From: Streptomyces bambusae
GTDB lineage: Bacteria > Actinomycetota > Actinomycetes > Streptomycetales > Streptomycetaceae
NCBI RefSeq assembly: GCF_020532645.1
Contig: NZ_JAJAUZ010000002.1
Location: forward strand, 186,001-250,000
Reading direction: 5' to 3'
DNA length: 64,000 nucleotides
Every line of letters starts with the position of its first letter. Within the stretch, counting starts at the first letter, position 1. Shown in pieces: positions 33,707 to 42,614 of the stretch. The notes under the pieces are model-generated. The model searched no databases. It saw nothing but the letters and a program-made list of their open reading frames with translations, and was not told the origin of the DNA. A program made the translations under genes and the position numbers.

Positions 33707-35032
33707 CTACGACGGGACGCCGGGGGCCCGGTCCGCGTCCAGGTCCGGGTACAGCGCCAGGTACGCGTCGTCGTCGGGCCCGCCGTCCGGGTCCGGGCCG
33801 AAGTCGCCTTCCGGGCCGAAGTCGTCTTCCGGGTCGAAGGGGTCGACGTCCGCCTCGGCTCCCGGCCCGGGCCCGAAGTCCAGGTCGGCAGCGAAGTCCG
33901 GCACCGGCTCGAAGTCCGGCCCGATCCCGGCATCCGGCTCCGCATCGGGTTCCGGTTCCGCGCCGGCAGGCCCGGTGCCCGCTGCGTCCCCGGGCCGCTC
34001 CACGTACCGCAGCACCCCCCACATCGCCTCCGGCGCGGTGTCCTGCGGCCGGGGTTCGCGGCAGGCCGCCAGCTCCGCCAGCAGGGCCTCGCGGTCCGTG
34101 CCGGAGCCGATCAGGACGAGCCGGGTCACGCGCTCCTCGTCCCGGCCCCAGGGCTGCGGGGTGAAGCCGAGGAACCGGCCCACGGCGTGGACCTCGTACT
34201 TCTCGGGGTGTCCGGGGACGCCGAAGTACACCTGGCCCTTGATCCGGTAGAGCCCGGCCGGCCTGCGGTCGAGGAAGTCGATCAGGCGGCGCGGACTCAG
34301 CGCCTGCTCCGACGTGAACTCGACGGTCTCGTACGCCGTGTGCACGTGGTCGGCACGGCCCGCCCGCTCGTGATCCTCGGCCTCGGCCACCAGGTCCTCG
34401 AACGAGAGCTGCCCCCGCGTCTCGGTCCACGGCCGGCGGTCGAAGAGCAGCCCCGGGTCGATCCGGCCGTGGTCGGCGCGCACCAGCGGCGTGCCGGGGC
34501 ACAGCCCGGCCACCACGGCCCCGATCCGGTCGAGCGCGTCGGCGGCGACCCGGTCGGCCTTGTTCAGGACGACGAGATCGGCGACGGCGAGGTGCCGGTC
34601 GGTCTCCGGGTGCCGGTCCCGGGTGGCGTCGAACTCGGCCGCGTCCACGACCTCCACCATGCCGCCGTAGCGGACTGCGGGGTTCTCGGCGGCGACCAGC
34701 ATCCGGACCATTTCCTGCGGCTCGGCCAGCCCGCTCGCCTCGATGACGATCACGTCGATCCGGTGCTCGGGTGCCGCGAGCTTCGCCAGGTACGCGTCGA
34801 GCTCGCTGCCGTCGACCGCGCAGCACAGGCAGCCGCCGCCGATCGAGACCATGGAGTCCCCGACCTGGCCGGCCACCTTCATCGCATCGATCTCGATCGA
34901 CCCGAAGTCGTTGACCACCACCCCGATGCGTGTGCCGCGGCTGGTGCGCAGCAGGTGGTTGAGCAGGGTGGTCTTGCCGGATCCGAGGAATCCGGCGAGG
35001 ACGACGACGGGGATGGGCTGCCTGCTGGTCAC
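33707..35032 (-). CDS. CobW/COG0523 G3E-family GTPase (metal chaperone-like)
   Basis: The 441-residue protein has a P-loop GFLGSGKTT (14-22), the metal-binding CxCC motif GGGCLCC (Cys68, Cys70, Cys71), the Walker-B-like EASGLAEP, and NKAD as the guanine-specificity motif. The C-terminal CobW_C domain (about 225-320) follows. The last 90 residues form an unusual acidic tail rich in Asp/Pro/Gly/Phe, with no His-rich patch. COG0523 proteins deliver zinc, cobalt or other metals using GTP; which metal is unknown. No Zur-box-like site is visible in the 75 bases shared with the divergent kinase gene. The start is a GTG with a weak ribosome site. Confidence 0.9.
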   Translation of the reverse strand: MTSRQPIPVVVLAGFLGSGKTTLLNHLLRTSRGTRIGVVVNDFGSIEIDAMKVAGQVGDSMVSIGGGCLCCAVDGSELDAYLAKLAAPEHRIDVIVIEASGLAEPQEMVRMLVAAENPAVRYGGMVEVVDAAEFDATRDRHPETDRHLAVADLVVLNKADRVAADALDRIGAVVAGLCPGTPLVRADHGRIDPGLLFDRRPWTETRGQLSFEDLVAEAEDHERAGRADHVHTAYETVEFTSEQALSPRRLIDFLDRRPAGLYRIKGQVYFGVPGHPEKYEVHAVGRFLGFTPQPWGRDEERVTRLVLIGSGTDREALLAELAACREPRPQDTAPEAMWGVLRYVERPGDAAGTGPAGAEPEPDAEPDAGIGPDFEPVPDFAADLDFGPGPGAEADVDPFDPEDDFGPEGDFGPDPDGGPDDDAYLALYPDLDADRAPGVPS

Positions 35033-35107
35033 CTGCCCGATGGTAGCCAGGCGCGGGTGCGGTCCGGGGTTCCGGAAAGCCCGGGCGCCGTTCTACCGTT
35101 CGTACCC

Positions 35108-36727
35108 ATGAGCGCGACACCGGTACGGGACAGCAGGTCGGGGCACCTGAGGAGGATGCTGCCCCGGCGGGTGTTCTCGCAGGTCCTGCTGATGCAGCTG
35201 GCGATCGCCGCGGGCGTGACCGTGCTGGCGACCGGCCTGTTCCTGGCGCCGCTCAGCAGCCAGCTGGACGACCAGGCGATGCGTCGCGCGCTCGCCATCG
35301 CGCAGGGCACGGCAGCCGACCCGCGCCTCGCCGAGGACCTGCTGGCCGGGCGCCCGGTGCCGGACGGGCCGGTGCAGACGGCCGCGGAGCGGGTCCGGCA
35401 GGCCACCGGCGCCGAGTACGTCGTCGTCCTCGACCTCCAGGGCATCCGCCGCTCGCACCCCAGCCCCGACCGGATCGGCCGGCACGTGTCCACCGACCCC
35501 GCGGAGGCGCTGGCCGGCCGTGAGGTCATGGAGATCGACGACGGCACCCTCGGGCGGACCGCCCGCGGCAAGGTGCCACTGCGCGACGCGAGCGGGCGGA
35601 TCGTCGGCGCGGTCTCGGTCGGCATCGCGTACGACAGCGTCCGCGACCGGCTGCTCGGGGCCATCCCGGGGCTGCTCGCCTACGCGGGCGGCGCCCTGGC
35701 GGCGGGCGCGCTCGCCGCCTACCTGATCTCCCGGCGGATCCAGCGGCAGACCCGTGACCTGGCCTTCTCCGACATCTCGGCGCTGCTCGCGGAGCGCGAG
35801 GCGATGCTCCACTCGATCCGCGAGGGCTTCGTCGCACTCGATGCGGACGGCCGGATCCGGCTGGTGAACGACGAGGCCCAGCGGCTGCTCGGGCTGGGAC
35901 CGGACGCGGCGGGCCGCCCGCTGGACGAGGTGCTGGGCGGCGGGCGCACCGCTGACGTGCTGGCGGGCCGGGTCACCGGCGAGGACCTGCTGGCCGTGCA
36001 GGGGCCCCGGGTGCTGGTCGCCAACCGGATGCCCACCGAGGACGGCGGCGCCGTGGCCACGCTGCGCGACCGTACCGAGCTGGAGCAGCTGGGCCGCGAG
36101 CTGGACTCGACGCGCGGCCTGATCGACGCCCTGCGGGCTCAGGACCACGAGCACGCCAACCGGCTGCACACCCTGCTCGGCCTGCTGGAACTCGGCCTGC
36201 ACGAGGAGGCGGCCGAGTACGTGACCGAGGTCGTGGGGGTGCACCGGGCCACGGCCGAGCAGGTGACCGAGCGGGTGCAGGACCCGCTGCTGGCGGCCCT
36301 GCTGGTCGGCAAGGCGACGGTCGCCGCCGAACGCGGCGTGGCCCTGCGGCTGTCCGACGACACCCTGCTGCCCGACCGGCTGGTCGACCCGGGCGGGCTG
36401 GTGACCGTCCTCGGCAACCTGGTCGACAACGCCCTCGACGCGGCGGCCGGTTCCGCGGCACCCCGGGTCGAGGTGGCACTGGCGGCAGAGGGGCAGGCCG
36501 TGGTGGTGCGGGTCCGGGACAGCGGACCGGGCGTGCCCGCCGGCCAGCGCGAGCAGATCTTCACCGAGGGCTGGTCCACGAAGCAGCCTTCGGCGCACGG
36601 CAAGCGCGGTCTGGGCCTCGCCCTGGTGCGCAGGCTGGCCGAGCGGCAGGGCGGCAGCGCGCACGCCGCCGAGGCAGCGGACGGCGGCGCGGAGTTCGCC
36701 GTCGTGCTCCCTGAGGCCCTGCGGTGA
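35108..36727 (+). CDS. Sensor histidine kinase of the CitA/DcuS family
   Basis: The 539-residue membrane kinase has TM1 (about 20-45), an extracytoplasmic sensor (about 46-180) of the PAS-like dicarboxylate/citrate type ending in the GRIVGAVSVGIAYDSV strand, and TM2 (about 181-210). A cytosolic PAS domain follows (REGFVALDADGRIRLVNDEAQRLLG). The phospho-acceptor His347 lies in QDHEHANRLHTLLGLLELG, the Spo0B-like arrangement of this family. The ATPase domain has NLVDNALDAA and KRGLGLALVRRLAERQGG. The stop overlaps the partner regulator start by 4 bases. The system probably senses an external carboxylate and may control the convergent symporter operon; this is inference from family and position. 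Confidence 0.92.
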   Translation: MSATPVRDSRSGHLRRMLPRRVFSQVLLMQLAIAAGVTVLATGLFLAPLSSQLDDQAMRRALAIAQGTAADPRLAEDLLAGRPVPDGPVQTAAERVRQATGAEYVVVLDLQGIRRSHPSPDRIGRHVSTDPAEALAGREVMEIDDGTLGRTARGKVPLRDASGRIVGAVSVGIAYDSVRDRLLGAIPGLLAYAGGALAAGALAAYLISRRIQRQTRDLAFSDISALLAEREAMLHSIREGFVALDADGRIRLVNDEAQRLLGLGPDAAGRPLDEVLGGGRTADVLAGRVTGEDLLAVQGPRVLVANRMPTEDGGAVATLRDRTELEQLGRELDSTRGLIDALRAQDHEHANRLHTLLGLLELGLHEEAAEYVTEVVGVHRATAEQVTERVQDPLLAALLVGKATVAAERGVALRLSDDTLLPDRLVDPGGLVTVLGNLVDNALDAAAGSAAPRVEVALAAEGQAVVVRVRDSGPGVPAGQREQIFTEGWSTKQPSAHGKRGLGLALVRRLAERQGGSAHAAEAADGGAEFAVVLPEALR

Positions 36728-37419
36728 CCGACCGGATGATCGACGTGCTGGTGGTGGACGACGACCGGGGTGTCGCCCTGGTGAACGCGGCGTACGTGGC
36801 GAAGGTTCCCGGTTTCCGGCCGGTGGCCCGGGTGCACTCCGCGGCCGAGGCTCTCGCGTACGTCGAGGGGCACCCGGTGGACCTGGTGCTCCTGGACCAC
36901 TACCTGCCCGACGGCACCGGCCTCGACCTGGTACGGCGGCTGCGCGAGCTGGGCCGGCACACCGACGTGATCATGGTGACGGCGGCCCGTGACCTGGCCA
37001 CCGTGCAGTCCGCCATGCGGCTGGGCGCCCTCCAGTACCTGGTCAAGCCGTTCGCCTTCGCCGGGCTGCGGGCCAAGCTGGAGGCGTACGCGGCGCTGCG
37101 CCGCACCCTGGCCGCGGGCGGCGAGGCGGAGCAGGCCGAGGTGGACCGGATCTTCGGTGCGCTGGCCGCGGCCGGCGCACCGGTGGAGCTCCCCAAGGGC
37201 CACTCCCCCACGACCGCCGAGCTGGTCCGCCAGGTCCTCAGGGCCGCGGACGGCACCCTGTCCGCCCAGGAGATCGCCGAGCGGGCCGGGGTCAGCCGGC
37301 AGACCGCCCAGCGCTACCTGAAGCTGCTGGAGCGCAGCGGCCGGGTCCGCCTCAGCCTCCGCTACGGCGAGACCGGACGCCCCGAGCACCGGTACGAGTG
37401 GGTCCCGGCCGGCCCCTGA
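36724..37419 (+). CDS. Response regulator of the CitB/DcuR (DpiA) family
   Basis: The 231-residue regulator has a receiver domain (1-120) with the acidic pocket Asp12-Asp14, phospho-acceptor Asp58 in LVLLDHYLPDG, and Lys in YLVKPFAF. The C-terminal domain (about 165-225) contains a helix-turn-helix EIAERAGVSRQTAQRYLKLLERSG, as in CitB-type regulators. The GTG start overlaps the kinase stop (GTGA), so the pair is translationally coupled. It ends 13 bases before the convergent symporter gene. Confidence 0.93.
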   Translation: MTDRMIDVLVVDDDRGVALVNAAYVAKVPGFRPVARVHSAAEALAYVEGHPVDLVLLDHYLPDGTGLDLVRRLRELGRHTDVIMVTAARDLATVQSAMRLGALQYLVKPFAFAGLRAKLEAYAALRRTLAAGGEAEQAEVDRIFGALAAAGAPVELPKGHSPTTAELVRQVLRAADGTLSAQEIAERAGVSRQTAQRYLKLLERSGRVRLSLRYGETGRPEHRYEWVPAGP

Positions 37420-37432
37420 GCCCCCGGACGTC

Positions 37433-39067
37433 TCAGACCGCGCCCGCCCCGGTCAGGGCCCGCACCTCGGTCTCGGCGTGCCGGGCCTCGTCGGGCTCCT
37501 CGCGGGAGGTGACGGTGCCCAGCCAGCCGGCCAGGAAGCCGAGCGGGATCGAGACGATCCCCGGGTTCTGCAGCGGGAACACCTGGAAGTCCACCCCGGG
37601 GAACAGGGCGTCGGGGCTGCCGGAGACCACAGGTGACAACACCACCAGCAGGACCGCCGGCACCAGCCCGCCGTACACCGACCAGACCGCGCCCCGGGTG
37701 GTGAATCCGCGCCAGAACAGCGCGTACATGAGCACGGGCAGGTTCGCCGAGGCGGCCACGGCGAAGGCGAGGCCGACCAGGAAGGCGACGTTGAGGTCCC
37801 GGGCGAGCAGTCCGAGCCCGATCGCCAGGGTCCCGATGCCCACGGACGCGACCCGCGCCACGGCCACCTCGCTGCGCTGGCGGGCGTGCTTGCGCCTGAG
37901 CGAGGCGTACAGGTCGTGGGCGACGGAGGCGGAGGAGGCGAGGGTGATTCCGGCGACGACCGCCAGGATGGTGGCGAAGGCGATGGCGGCGACGACGGAG
38001 AACAGCACGGTGCCGCCGGTGGTGCCGCTGCCGCCGCCGAGGACCAGGGCGAGCAGCGGTACGGCGGTGTTGCCGGAGGCGTTCGAGGCGCGGACGTCGT
38101 CGGGGCCGACCAGCGCGGCGGCGCCGAACCCGAGCACGATCGTCATCAGGTAGAACCCGCCGATCAGGCCGATCGCCCAGACCACGGACCGGCGGGCGGC
38201 ACGGGCCGTCGGCACGGTGTAGAAGCGGGACAGGATGTGCGGCAGGCCCGCGGTGCCGAGGACGAGCGCCAGGCCCAGGCTCAGGAAGTCGAACCGGGCG
38301 GTCCAGTCCCCGCCGTACTTCAGCCCGGGTCCGAGGAACCGCTCGCCGTGCCCGCTGCGCTCGGCGGCGGACAGCAGGAGCTGGTTGAAGTTCCCGTGGA
38401 ACTTCACCATGACCAGCACGGTCAGGGTGACGGCACCGCCCATGAGCAGCACGGCCTTGACGATCTGGATCCACGTGGTGGCGCGCATCCCGCCGAAGGC
38501 CACGTAGACCACCATCAGCGCGCCCACTCCGATCACCGTCCAGACCCGCGCCGCGCCGCTGTGGGTGCCGAGCAGCAGGCTGACCAGGCTGCCGGCGCCG
38601 ACCATCTGCGCGACCAGGTAGAGCACCGAGACGGCCACGGAGGAACTGCCGGCGGCGATCCGCACGGGCCGCTCGCTCATCCGCGCGGCCACCACGTCGG
38701 CCAGCGTGAAGCGGCCGCAGTTGCGGACCAGCTCGGCGACCAGGAAGAGCACGACCAGCCAGGCCACCAGGAAGCCGACGGAGTACAGCAGCCCGTCGTA
38801 GCCGAACAGCGCGATCAGTCCGGAGATGCCGAGGAAGGACGCCGCGGACATGTAGTCGCCCGCGATGGCGAAACCGTTCTCCATCGGGGAGAAGAGCCGG
38901 CCCCCGGCGTAGAACTCCTCGGCCGAGCCCCGCCGGCTGCGGCTCACCCAGGTGGTGATGGCCAGGGTGACCGCGACGAAGCTGCTGAACAGGACCAGGG
39001 CGAGGGTCTGGTGGCCGGTCTGCGGTCCGGAAGTCAGGGCGCCCGCTGCCAGTGCCGGGCCGCTCAC
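37433..39067 (-). CDS. Sodium/solute symporter (acetate/monocarboxylate type, ActP/MctC-like)
   Basis: The 544-residue membrane protein has 13 predicted helices of the SSS family. The family signatures are visible: FYAGGRLFSPMENGFAIAGDYMSAASFLGI in pieces near the N-terminus, and GTAGLPHILSRFYTVP in the middle. The relationship to cation/acetate symporter ActP and actinobacterial MctC suggests uptake of acetate, propionate or pyruvate. The GTG start overlaps the stop of the DUF485 gene by 4 bases, the typical DUF485-actP operon. It is convergent with a carboxylate-type two-component system, which may control it. Confidence 0.92.
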   Translation of the reverse strand: MSGPALAAGALTSGPQTGHQTLALVLFSSFVAVTLAITTWVSRSRRGSAEEFYAGGRLFSPMENGFAIAGDYMSAASFLGISGLIALFGYDGLLYSVGFLVAWLVVLFLVAELVRNCGRFTLADVVAARMSERPVRIAAGSSSVAVSVLYLVAQMVGAGSLVSLLLGTHSGAARVWTVIGVGALMVVYVAFGGMRATTWIQIVKAVLLMGGAVTLTVLVMVKFHGNFNQLLLSAAERSGHGERFLGPGLKYGGDWTARFDFLSLGLALVLGTAGLPHILSRFYTVPTARAARRSVVWAIGLIGGFYLMTIVLGFGAAALVGPDDVRASNASGNTAVPLLALVLGGGSGTTGGTVLFSVVAAIAFATILAVVAGITLASSASVAHDLYASLRRKHARQRSEVAVARVASVGIGTLAIGLGLLARDLNVAFLVGLAFAVAASANLPVLMYALFWRGFTTRGAVWSVYGGLVPAVLLVVLSPVVSGSPDALFPGVDFQVFPLQNPGIVSIPLGFLAGWLGTVTSREEPDEARHAETEVRALTGAGAV

Positions 39068-39558
39068 CGCCCGCTCTCCCTGCCGTGTCCCCGGCCCCGC
39101 TCCTGCTCGAAGACCGTCCAGCGCAGGTCGAGCGCGGCCCGGTCCCGGCGGAGCCGGGCGTGCCGGGCGTAGGCCCAGGTCAGCAGGAAGGTCGTGAGGA
39201 ACTGGGCGAGCCCGGCGACCAGCGCCACGTTCACGGCGCCGAGCACCGGACGGGCCATCAGCCCGGGCGCGGCCACGGCGGTGAGCACGTACGCGAGGTA
39301 CCAGGCGAGGAAGGCGGCGGTGGCGGGGACGACGAACCCGCGGTAGCGGCTGCGCACCTCCTGGAATGCGGCGCTGCGCTGGACTTCCAGGTAGATGGCA
39401 GCCGTACCGGTGTCCGGCCGGTCGGTGCGGCCGGGGCCGGCGGGGGCGGCGGGCGCCATGGCCGGCTCCCCGCCCTCGCCCCAGCCCGACGCGAGGGCGT
39501 CGTACCAGGGGTCGTCGAGCCGGATCGTTCCGGCATCACGCCCTTCGTGCTTGTCCAC
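39064..39558 (-). CDS. DUF485 family membrane protein, symporter partner
   Basis: The 164-residue protein has a long polar N-terminus (about 1-60), then VQRSAAFQEVRSRYRGFVVP, the family signature that precedes two membrane helices (about 80-100 and 108-128). DUF485 proteins are regularly encoded with ActP-type symporters and are thought to help their assembly or function. The GTG start at 39558 has AAGGAG upstream. The 4-base overlap with the symporter gene supports co-translation. Confidence 0.92.
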   Translation of the reverse strand: MDKHEGRDAGTIRLDDPWYDALASGWGEGGEPAMAPAAPAGPGRTDRPDTGTAAIYLEVQRSAAFQEVRSRYRGFVVPATAAFLAWYLAYVLTAVAAPGLMARPVLGAVNVALVAGLAQFLTTFLLTWAYARHARLRRDRAALDLRWTVFEQERGRGHGRESGR

Positions 39559-39637
39559 CGCACACTCCTTGCCCGCGGCCGCAGTGGCTGCGTGCCCACA
39601 AGGATGTGCGGAGGGGCGGTTTCCGGACTCGCGTCTC

Positions 39638-39677
39638 GGCGCTCTTCACCCCATCAGGTGACAGGGTGAAGAGCGCC
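39638..39677. terminator. Hairpin terminator after parE
   Basis: A 14-bp stem (39638-39651 with 39664-39677) closes a 12-base loop, 32 bases after the parE stop and about 80 bases upstream of the DUF485 start. It probably ends parE transcripts. Confidence 0.7.
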
Positions 39678-39708
39678 ACGGGTCCGGTGTCCCCCGGCCG
39701 CCCGGGAA

Positions 39709-41829
39709 TCAGGCGTCAATGCGCGAGCGGTCCAGGGTGGCCGCGGAGCCGGTGATGAACTCCTTGCGCGGGGCGACCTCGTTGCCCATCAGCAGGTCGA
39801 ACACCTGCTCCGCCGAGTCCAGGTCGCCGATGTTGATCCGGCGCAGGGTGCGGTGGCGCGGGTCCATCGTGGTCTCTGCGAGCTGGTCGGCGTCCATCTC
39901 GCCGAGACCCTTGTAGCGCTGGATCGAGTCCTTGTAGCGGACGCCCTTGCGCTGGTACTCCAGCAGCGTCTGGCGCAGCTCGTTGTCCGAGTACGTGTAG
40001 ACGTACTTGTCCTGGCCCTTCTTGGGCTGGACGAGCTCGATCCGGTGCAGCGGCGGCACGGCCGCGAAGACCCGGCCGGCCTCGACCATCGGCCGCATGT
40101 AGCGCTGGAAGAGCGTGAGCAGCAGGCAGCGGATGTGGGCGCCGTCGACGTCGGCGTCGACGAGCAGGACGATCTTGCCGTAGCGCGCCGCGTCGATGTC
40201 GAAGGTCCGGCCCGAGCCGGCTCCTATGACCTGGATGATCGCGCCGCACTCGGCGTTCTTGAGCATGTCCGAGACCGACGACTTCTGGACGTTGAGGATC
40301 TTGCCGCGGATGGGCAGGAGGGCCTGGAACTCGGAGTTCCGGGCGAGCTTCGCGGTGCCGAGCGCGGAGTCGCCCTCGACGATGAACAGCTCGCTGCGCT
40401 CGACGTCGTCGCTGCGGCAGTCGGCCAGCTTGGCGGGCAGCGAGGAGGACTCCAGCGCGGTCTTGCGGCGCTGCGCCTCCTTGTGCTGGCGGGCCGCGAT
40501 CCGGGTCCGGGCGGCCGCGACGACCTTCTCCATCACGGCGCGGGCCTGCTGCTTGTCGTCCCGCTTGGTGGAGGTCAGGAAGGCCTTGAGCTCGCGGGCG
40601 ACCACCGCGGCCACGATCCGGGCGGCCGCGGAGGTGCCGAGCACCTCCTTGGTCTGGCCTTCGAACTGCGGCTCGGCGAGACGGACGGTCACGACGGCCG
40701 TCATGCCTTCCATCGCGTCGTCCTTGACCACGTCGTCCTCGGCGACGCGGAGCAGCTTGGCCGAGCGGAGCACCTCGTTCACGGTCTTGGTGACCGAGCG
40801 CTCGAAGCCGCTCACGTGGGTGCCGCCCTTGGGGGTGGCGATGATGTTCACGAAGGACTTGACCGTGCTGTCGTAGCCGGTGCCCCAGCGCAGCGCGATG
40901 TCCACGCCGAGCTCGCGGGTGACCTCGGTGGGGGTCATGTGGCCGCGGTCGTCGAGGACCGGGACCGTCTCCTTGAAGGTGCCCTGGCCGGTCAGCCGGA
41001 GCACGTCGCAGACCGCCTTGTCCTGGGTGAGGTACTCGCAGAACTCGCTGATGCCGCCGTCGAAGCGGAAGACCTCCTCGGTCTTGCCGGCGCCGTCGAT
41101 GCCCCGCTCGTCGCGGACGACGATGGTCAGGCCGGGTACCAGGAAGGCGGTCTGGCGGGCCCGCTGGTAGAGGGTCTCCAGCGAGAGCCGGGCGTCCTTG
41201 AGGAAGATCTGGCGGTCGGCCCAGTAGCGCACCCGGGTGCCGGTCCGGGTCTTGGGTACGCGCTTGCCCTTGACCAGGCCGTTCGCCGGGTCGAAGGCGG
41301 CCTCGGGGCCGGCTTCGGCGAAGAGGCCGGGGACGCCGCGGCGGAAGCTGATCGCGTGGGTGGCTCCGTTGCGGTCGACCTCGACGTCGAGACGGGCGGA
41401 GAGGGCGTTGACGACCGAGGCGCCCACGCCGTGCAGGCCGCCGGAGGCCGCGTACGAGCCACCGCCGAACTTGCCGCCGGCGTGCAGCTTGGTCATGACG
41501 ACCTCGACGCCGGACAGGCCGGTCTTGGGCTCGACGTCGACCGGGATGCCGCGGCCGTTGTCCCGGACCTCGACGGACTGGTCGTCGTGGAGCACGACCT
41601 CGATGTGGTCGCAGAACCCGCCCAGGGCCTCGTCGACGGAGTTGTCGATGATCTCCCAGAGGCAGTGCATCAGGCCACGGCTGTCCGTGGACCCGATGTA
41701 CATGCCGGGACGCTTGCGGACCGCCTCGAGCCCTTCGAGGACGAGCAGGTGCCGCGCGGTGTAGTTGGAGCCGTCCCGGTCTGCTCCGGTCAGCAGCGCG
41801 CTGGAAGGCACGGACGTGTCGGCGGTCAC
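39709..41829 (-). CDS. parE: DNA topoisomerase IV subunit B
   Basis: The 706-residue ATPase subunit has the GHKL motifs (EIIDNSVDEALGG; DNGRGIPVDVEPKTGLSGVE in pieces; GGLHGVGASVVNALS). The transducer domain follows, then the TOPRIM domain with FIVEGDSALG and the Mg-binding DADVDGAHIRCL, and the C-terminal tail KGLGEMDADQLAETTMDP. It pairs with ParC encoded about 11 kb away in the window. The GTG start (VTADTSVPSS) has GAGGAG about 10 bases upstream; the longer open frame reaching 42399 crosses the promoter region and overlaps the divergent DUF7455 gene, so it was rejected. A possible promoter (TTGCAC/TACCCT, 41929-41899) has a long 19-base spacer and is only tentative. Confidence 0.94.
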   Translation of the reverse strand: MTADTSVPSSALLTGADRDGSNYTARHLLVLEGLEAVRKRPGMYIGSTDSRGLMHCLWEIIDNSVDEALGGFCDHIEVVLHDDQSVEVRDNGRGIPVDVEPKTGLSGVEVVMTKLHAGGKFGGGSYAASGGLHGVGASVVNALSARLDVEVDRNGATHAISFRRGVPGLFAEAGPEAAFDPANGLVKGKRVPKTRTGTRVRYWADRQIFLKDARLSLETLYQRARQTAFLVPGLTIVVRDERGIDGAGKTEEVFRFDGGISEFCEYLTQDKAVCDVLRLTGQGTFKETVPVLDDRGHMTPTEVTRELGVDIALRWGTGYDSTVKSFVNIIATPKGGTHVSGFERSVTKTVNEVLRSAKLLRVAEDDVVKDDAMEGMTAVVTVRLAEPQFEGQTKEVLGTSAAARIVAAVVARELKAFLTSTKRDDKQQARAVMEKVVAAARTRIAARQHKEAQRRKTALESSSLPAKLADCRSDDVERSELFIVEGDSALGTAKLARNSEFQALLPIRGKILNVQKSSVSDMLKNAECGAIIQVIGAGSGRTFDIDAARYGKIVLLVDADVDGAHIRCLLLTLFQRYMRPMVEAGRVFAAVPPLHRIELVQPKKGQDKYVYTYSDNELRQTLLEYQRKGVRYKDSIQRYKGLGEMDADQLAETTMDPRHRTLRRINIGDLDSAEQVFDLLMGNEVAPRKEFITGSAATLDRSRIDA

Positions 41830-42273
41830 GCAGTTCGCTCCTCGCTGAATTTCTCTTCTGGCCCGTTCGGGCTCAGGGGTGGGTCGGCCACCGCTCAGAG
41901 GGTACCGAGGCCTGGTAGAGCCGGTGCAACGCCACCCTTGCGGCTTCTCCAGCCTAGTCCAGAACCGTACGGATGTTCGATCCCTCGATGGAGTGAAGCA
42001 AACATCACGTTCCCTTCGAGGCATGAACCATTTAGGGTTCGGGCACGTCCTCATGAACAACCGGCACCCGCCGGAAGGCCCGGGGACTGCGACCGACAAC
42101 GACAACAACGCGAAACCGTAAAGCAACGCAATACGGCTCCTTCGCCGCCAACCGGCAACAGCCGGCCAGCTCGGAAGGAAAAGTTTCGAGGAAAAGCCGC
42201 GAGCGGGAACGTTTTCGGCCTGGTTGGATGTTGACCCTGGTACGACAGCTCGTCGAGCTAGAGAAGAGGCGAC
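41830..42273. other. Divergent promoter region of parE and the DUF7455 gene
   Basis: These 444 bases are noticeably less GC-rich than the genes on either side. They hold the promoters of parE (leftward) and the DUF7455 gene (rightward; TTGACC at 42231-42236 is a possible -35, but no matching -10 is clear). A GAACC-N6-GGTTC inverted repeat lies near 42024-42039. A 32-codon frame at 42023-42121 was judged unsupported. Confidence 0.55.
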
Positions 42274-42504
42274 GTGACTACTGTTCTGACCCCCGCGACC
42301 CCGCTGACGGCCGCTGACCGATGCGACCGTTGTGGCGCCCAGGCATATCTGCGCGTCGTCCTGCTGAGCGGCGGTGAACTGCTCTTCTGCGCCCACCACG
42401 GGCGCAAGTTCGAGCCGGAACTCAAGAAGATCGCCGCGGAAATACAGGATGAGACCGAGCGGCTCACGGCCGTCCAGGCCAGCGCCGACACCGAGGAACG
42501 CTGA
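42274..42504 (+). CDS. DUF7455-like small zinc-finger protein
   Basis: The 76-residue protein has CDRCGAQAYLRVVLLSGGELLFCAHHG, with Cys-x2-Cys followed 20 residues later by Cys-x-His-His, predicting one zinc site. A helical C-terminus of about 30 residues follows (KFEPELKKIAAEIQDET). This is a conserved actinobacterial protein next to the parE and hrdB region; the function is unknown to me. The GTG start has GAAGAGG upstream. A strong hairpin after the stop marks a single-gene unit. Confidence 0.9.
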   Translation: MTTVLTPATPLTAADRCDRCGAQAYLRVVLLSGGELLFCAHHGRKFEPELKKIAAEIQDETERLTAVQASADTEER

Positions 42505-42547
42505 CAGGCCTCCATCCCGACGAGCCAGGACCGGTCCAGGACCGGTC

Positions 42548-42587
42548 GACGGGCGGTCCCCCTGCGAACCAGGGGAGACCGCCCGTC
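42548..42587. terminator. Bidirectional hairpin terminator
   Basis: A 16-bp stem with one bulged A (42548-42563 with 42571-42587) closes a 7-base loop. It lies between the convergent DUF7455 and trypsin genes. Confidence 0.85.
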
Positions 42588-42614
42588 CTCATGTCCGCGC
42601 CCGGACCGTTCCGC

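Noticed and set aside
42023..42121. 32-codon frame MNHLGFGHVLMNNRH... between parE and the DUF7455 gene, containing a TTA codon
   Set aside because: The ribosome site is too close and the codon use is not Streptomyces-like. It may simply be leader or promoter DNA, and a bldA link cannot be claimed.
39709..42399. Extended parE start at 42399
   Set aside because: The extension crosses the divergent promoter and overlaps the DUF7455 gene. GTG 41829 has a good ribosome site and matches the known start of the family.
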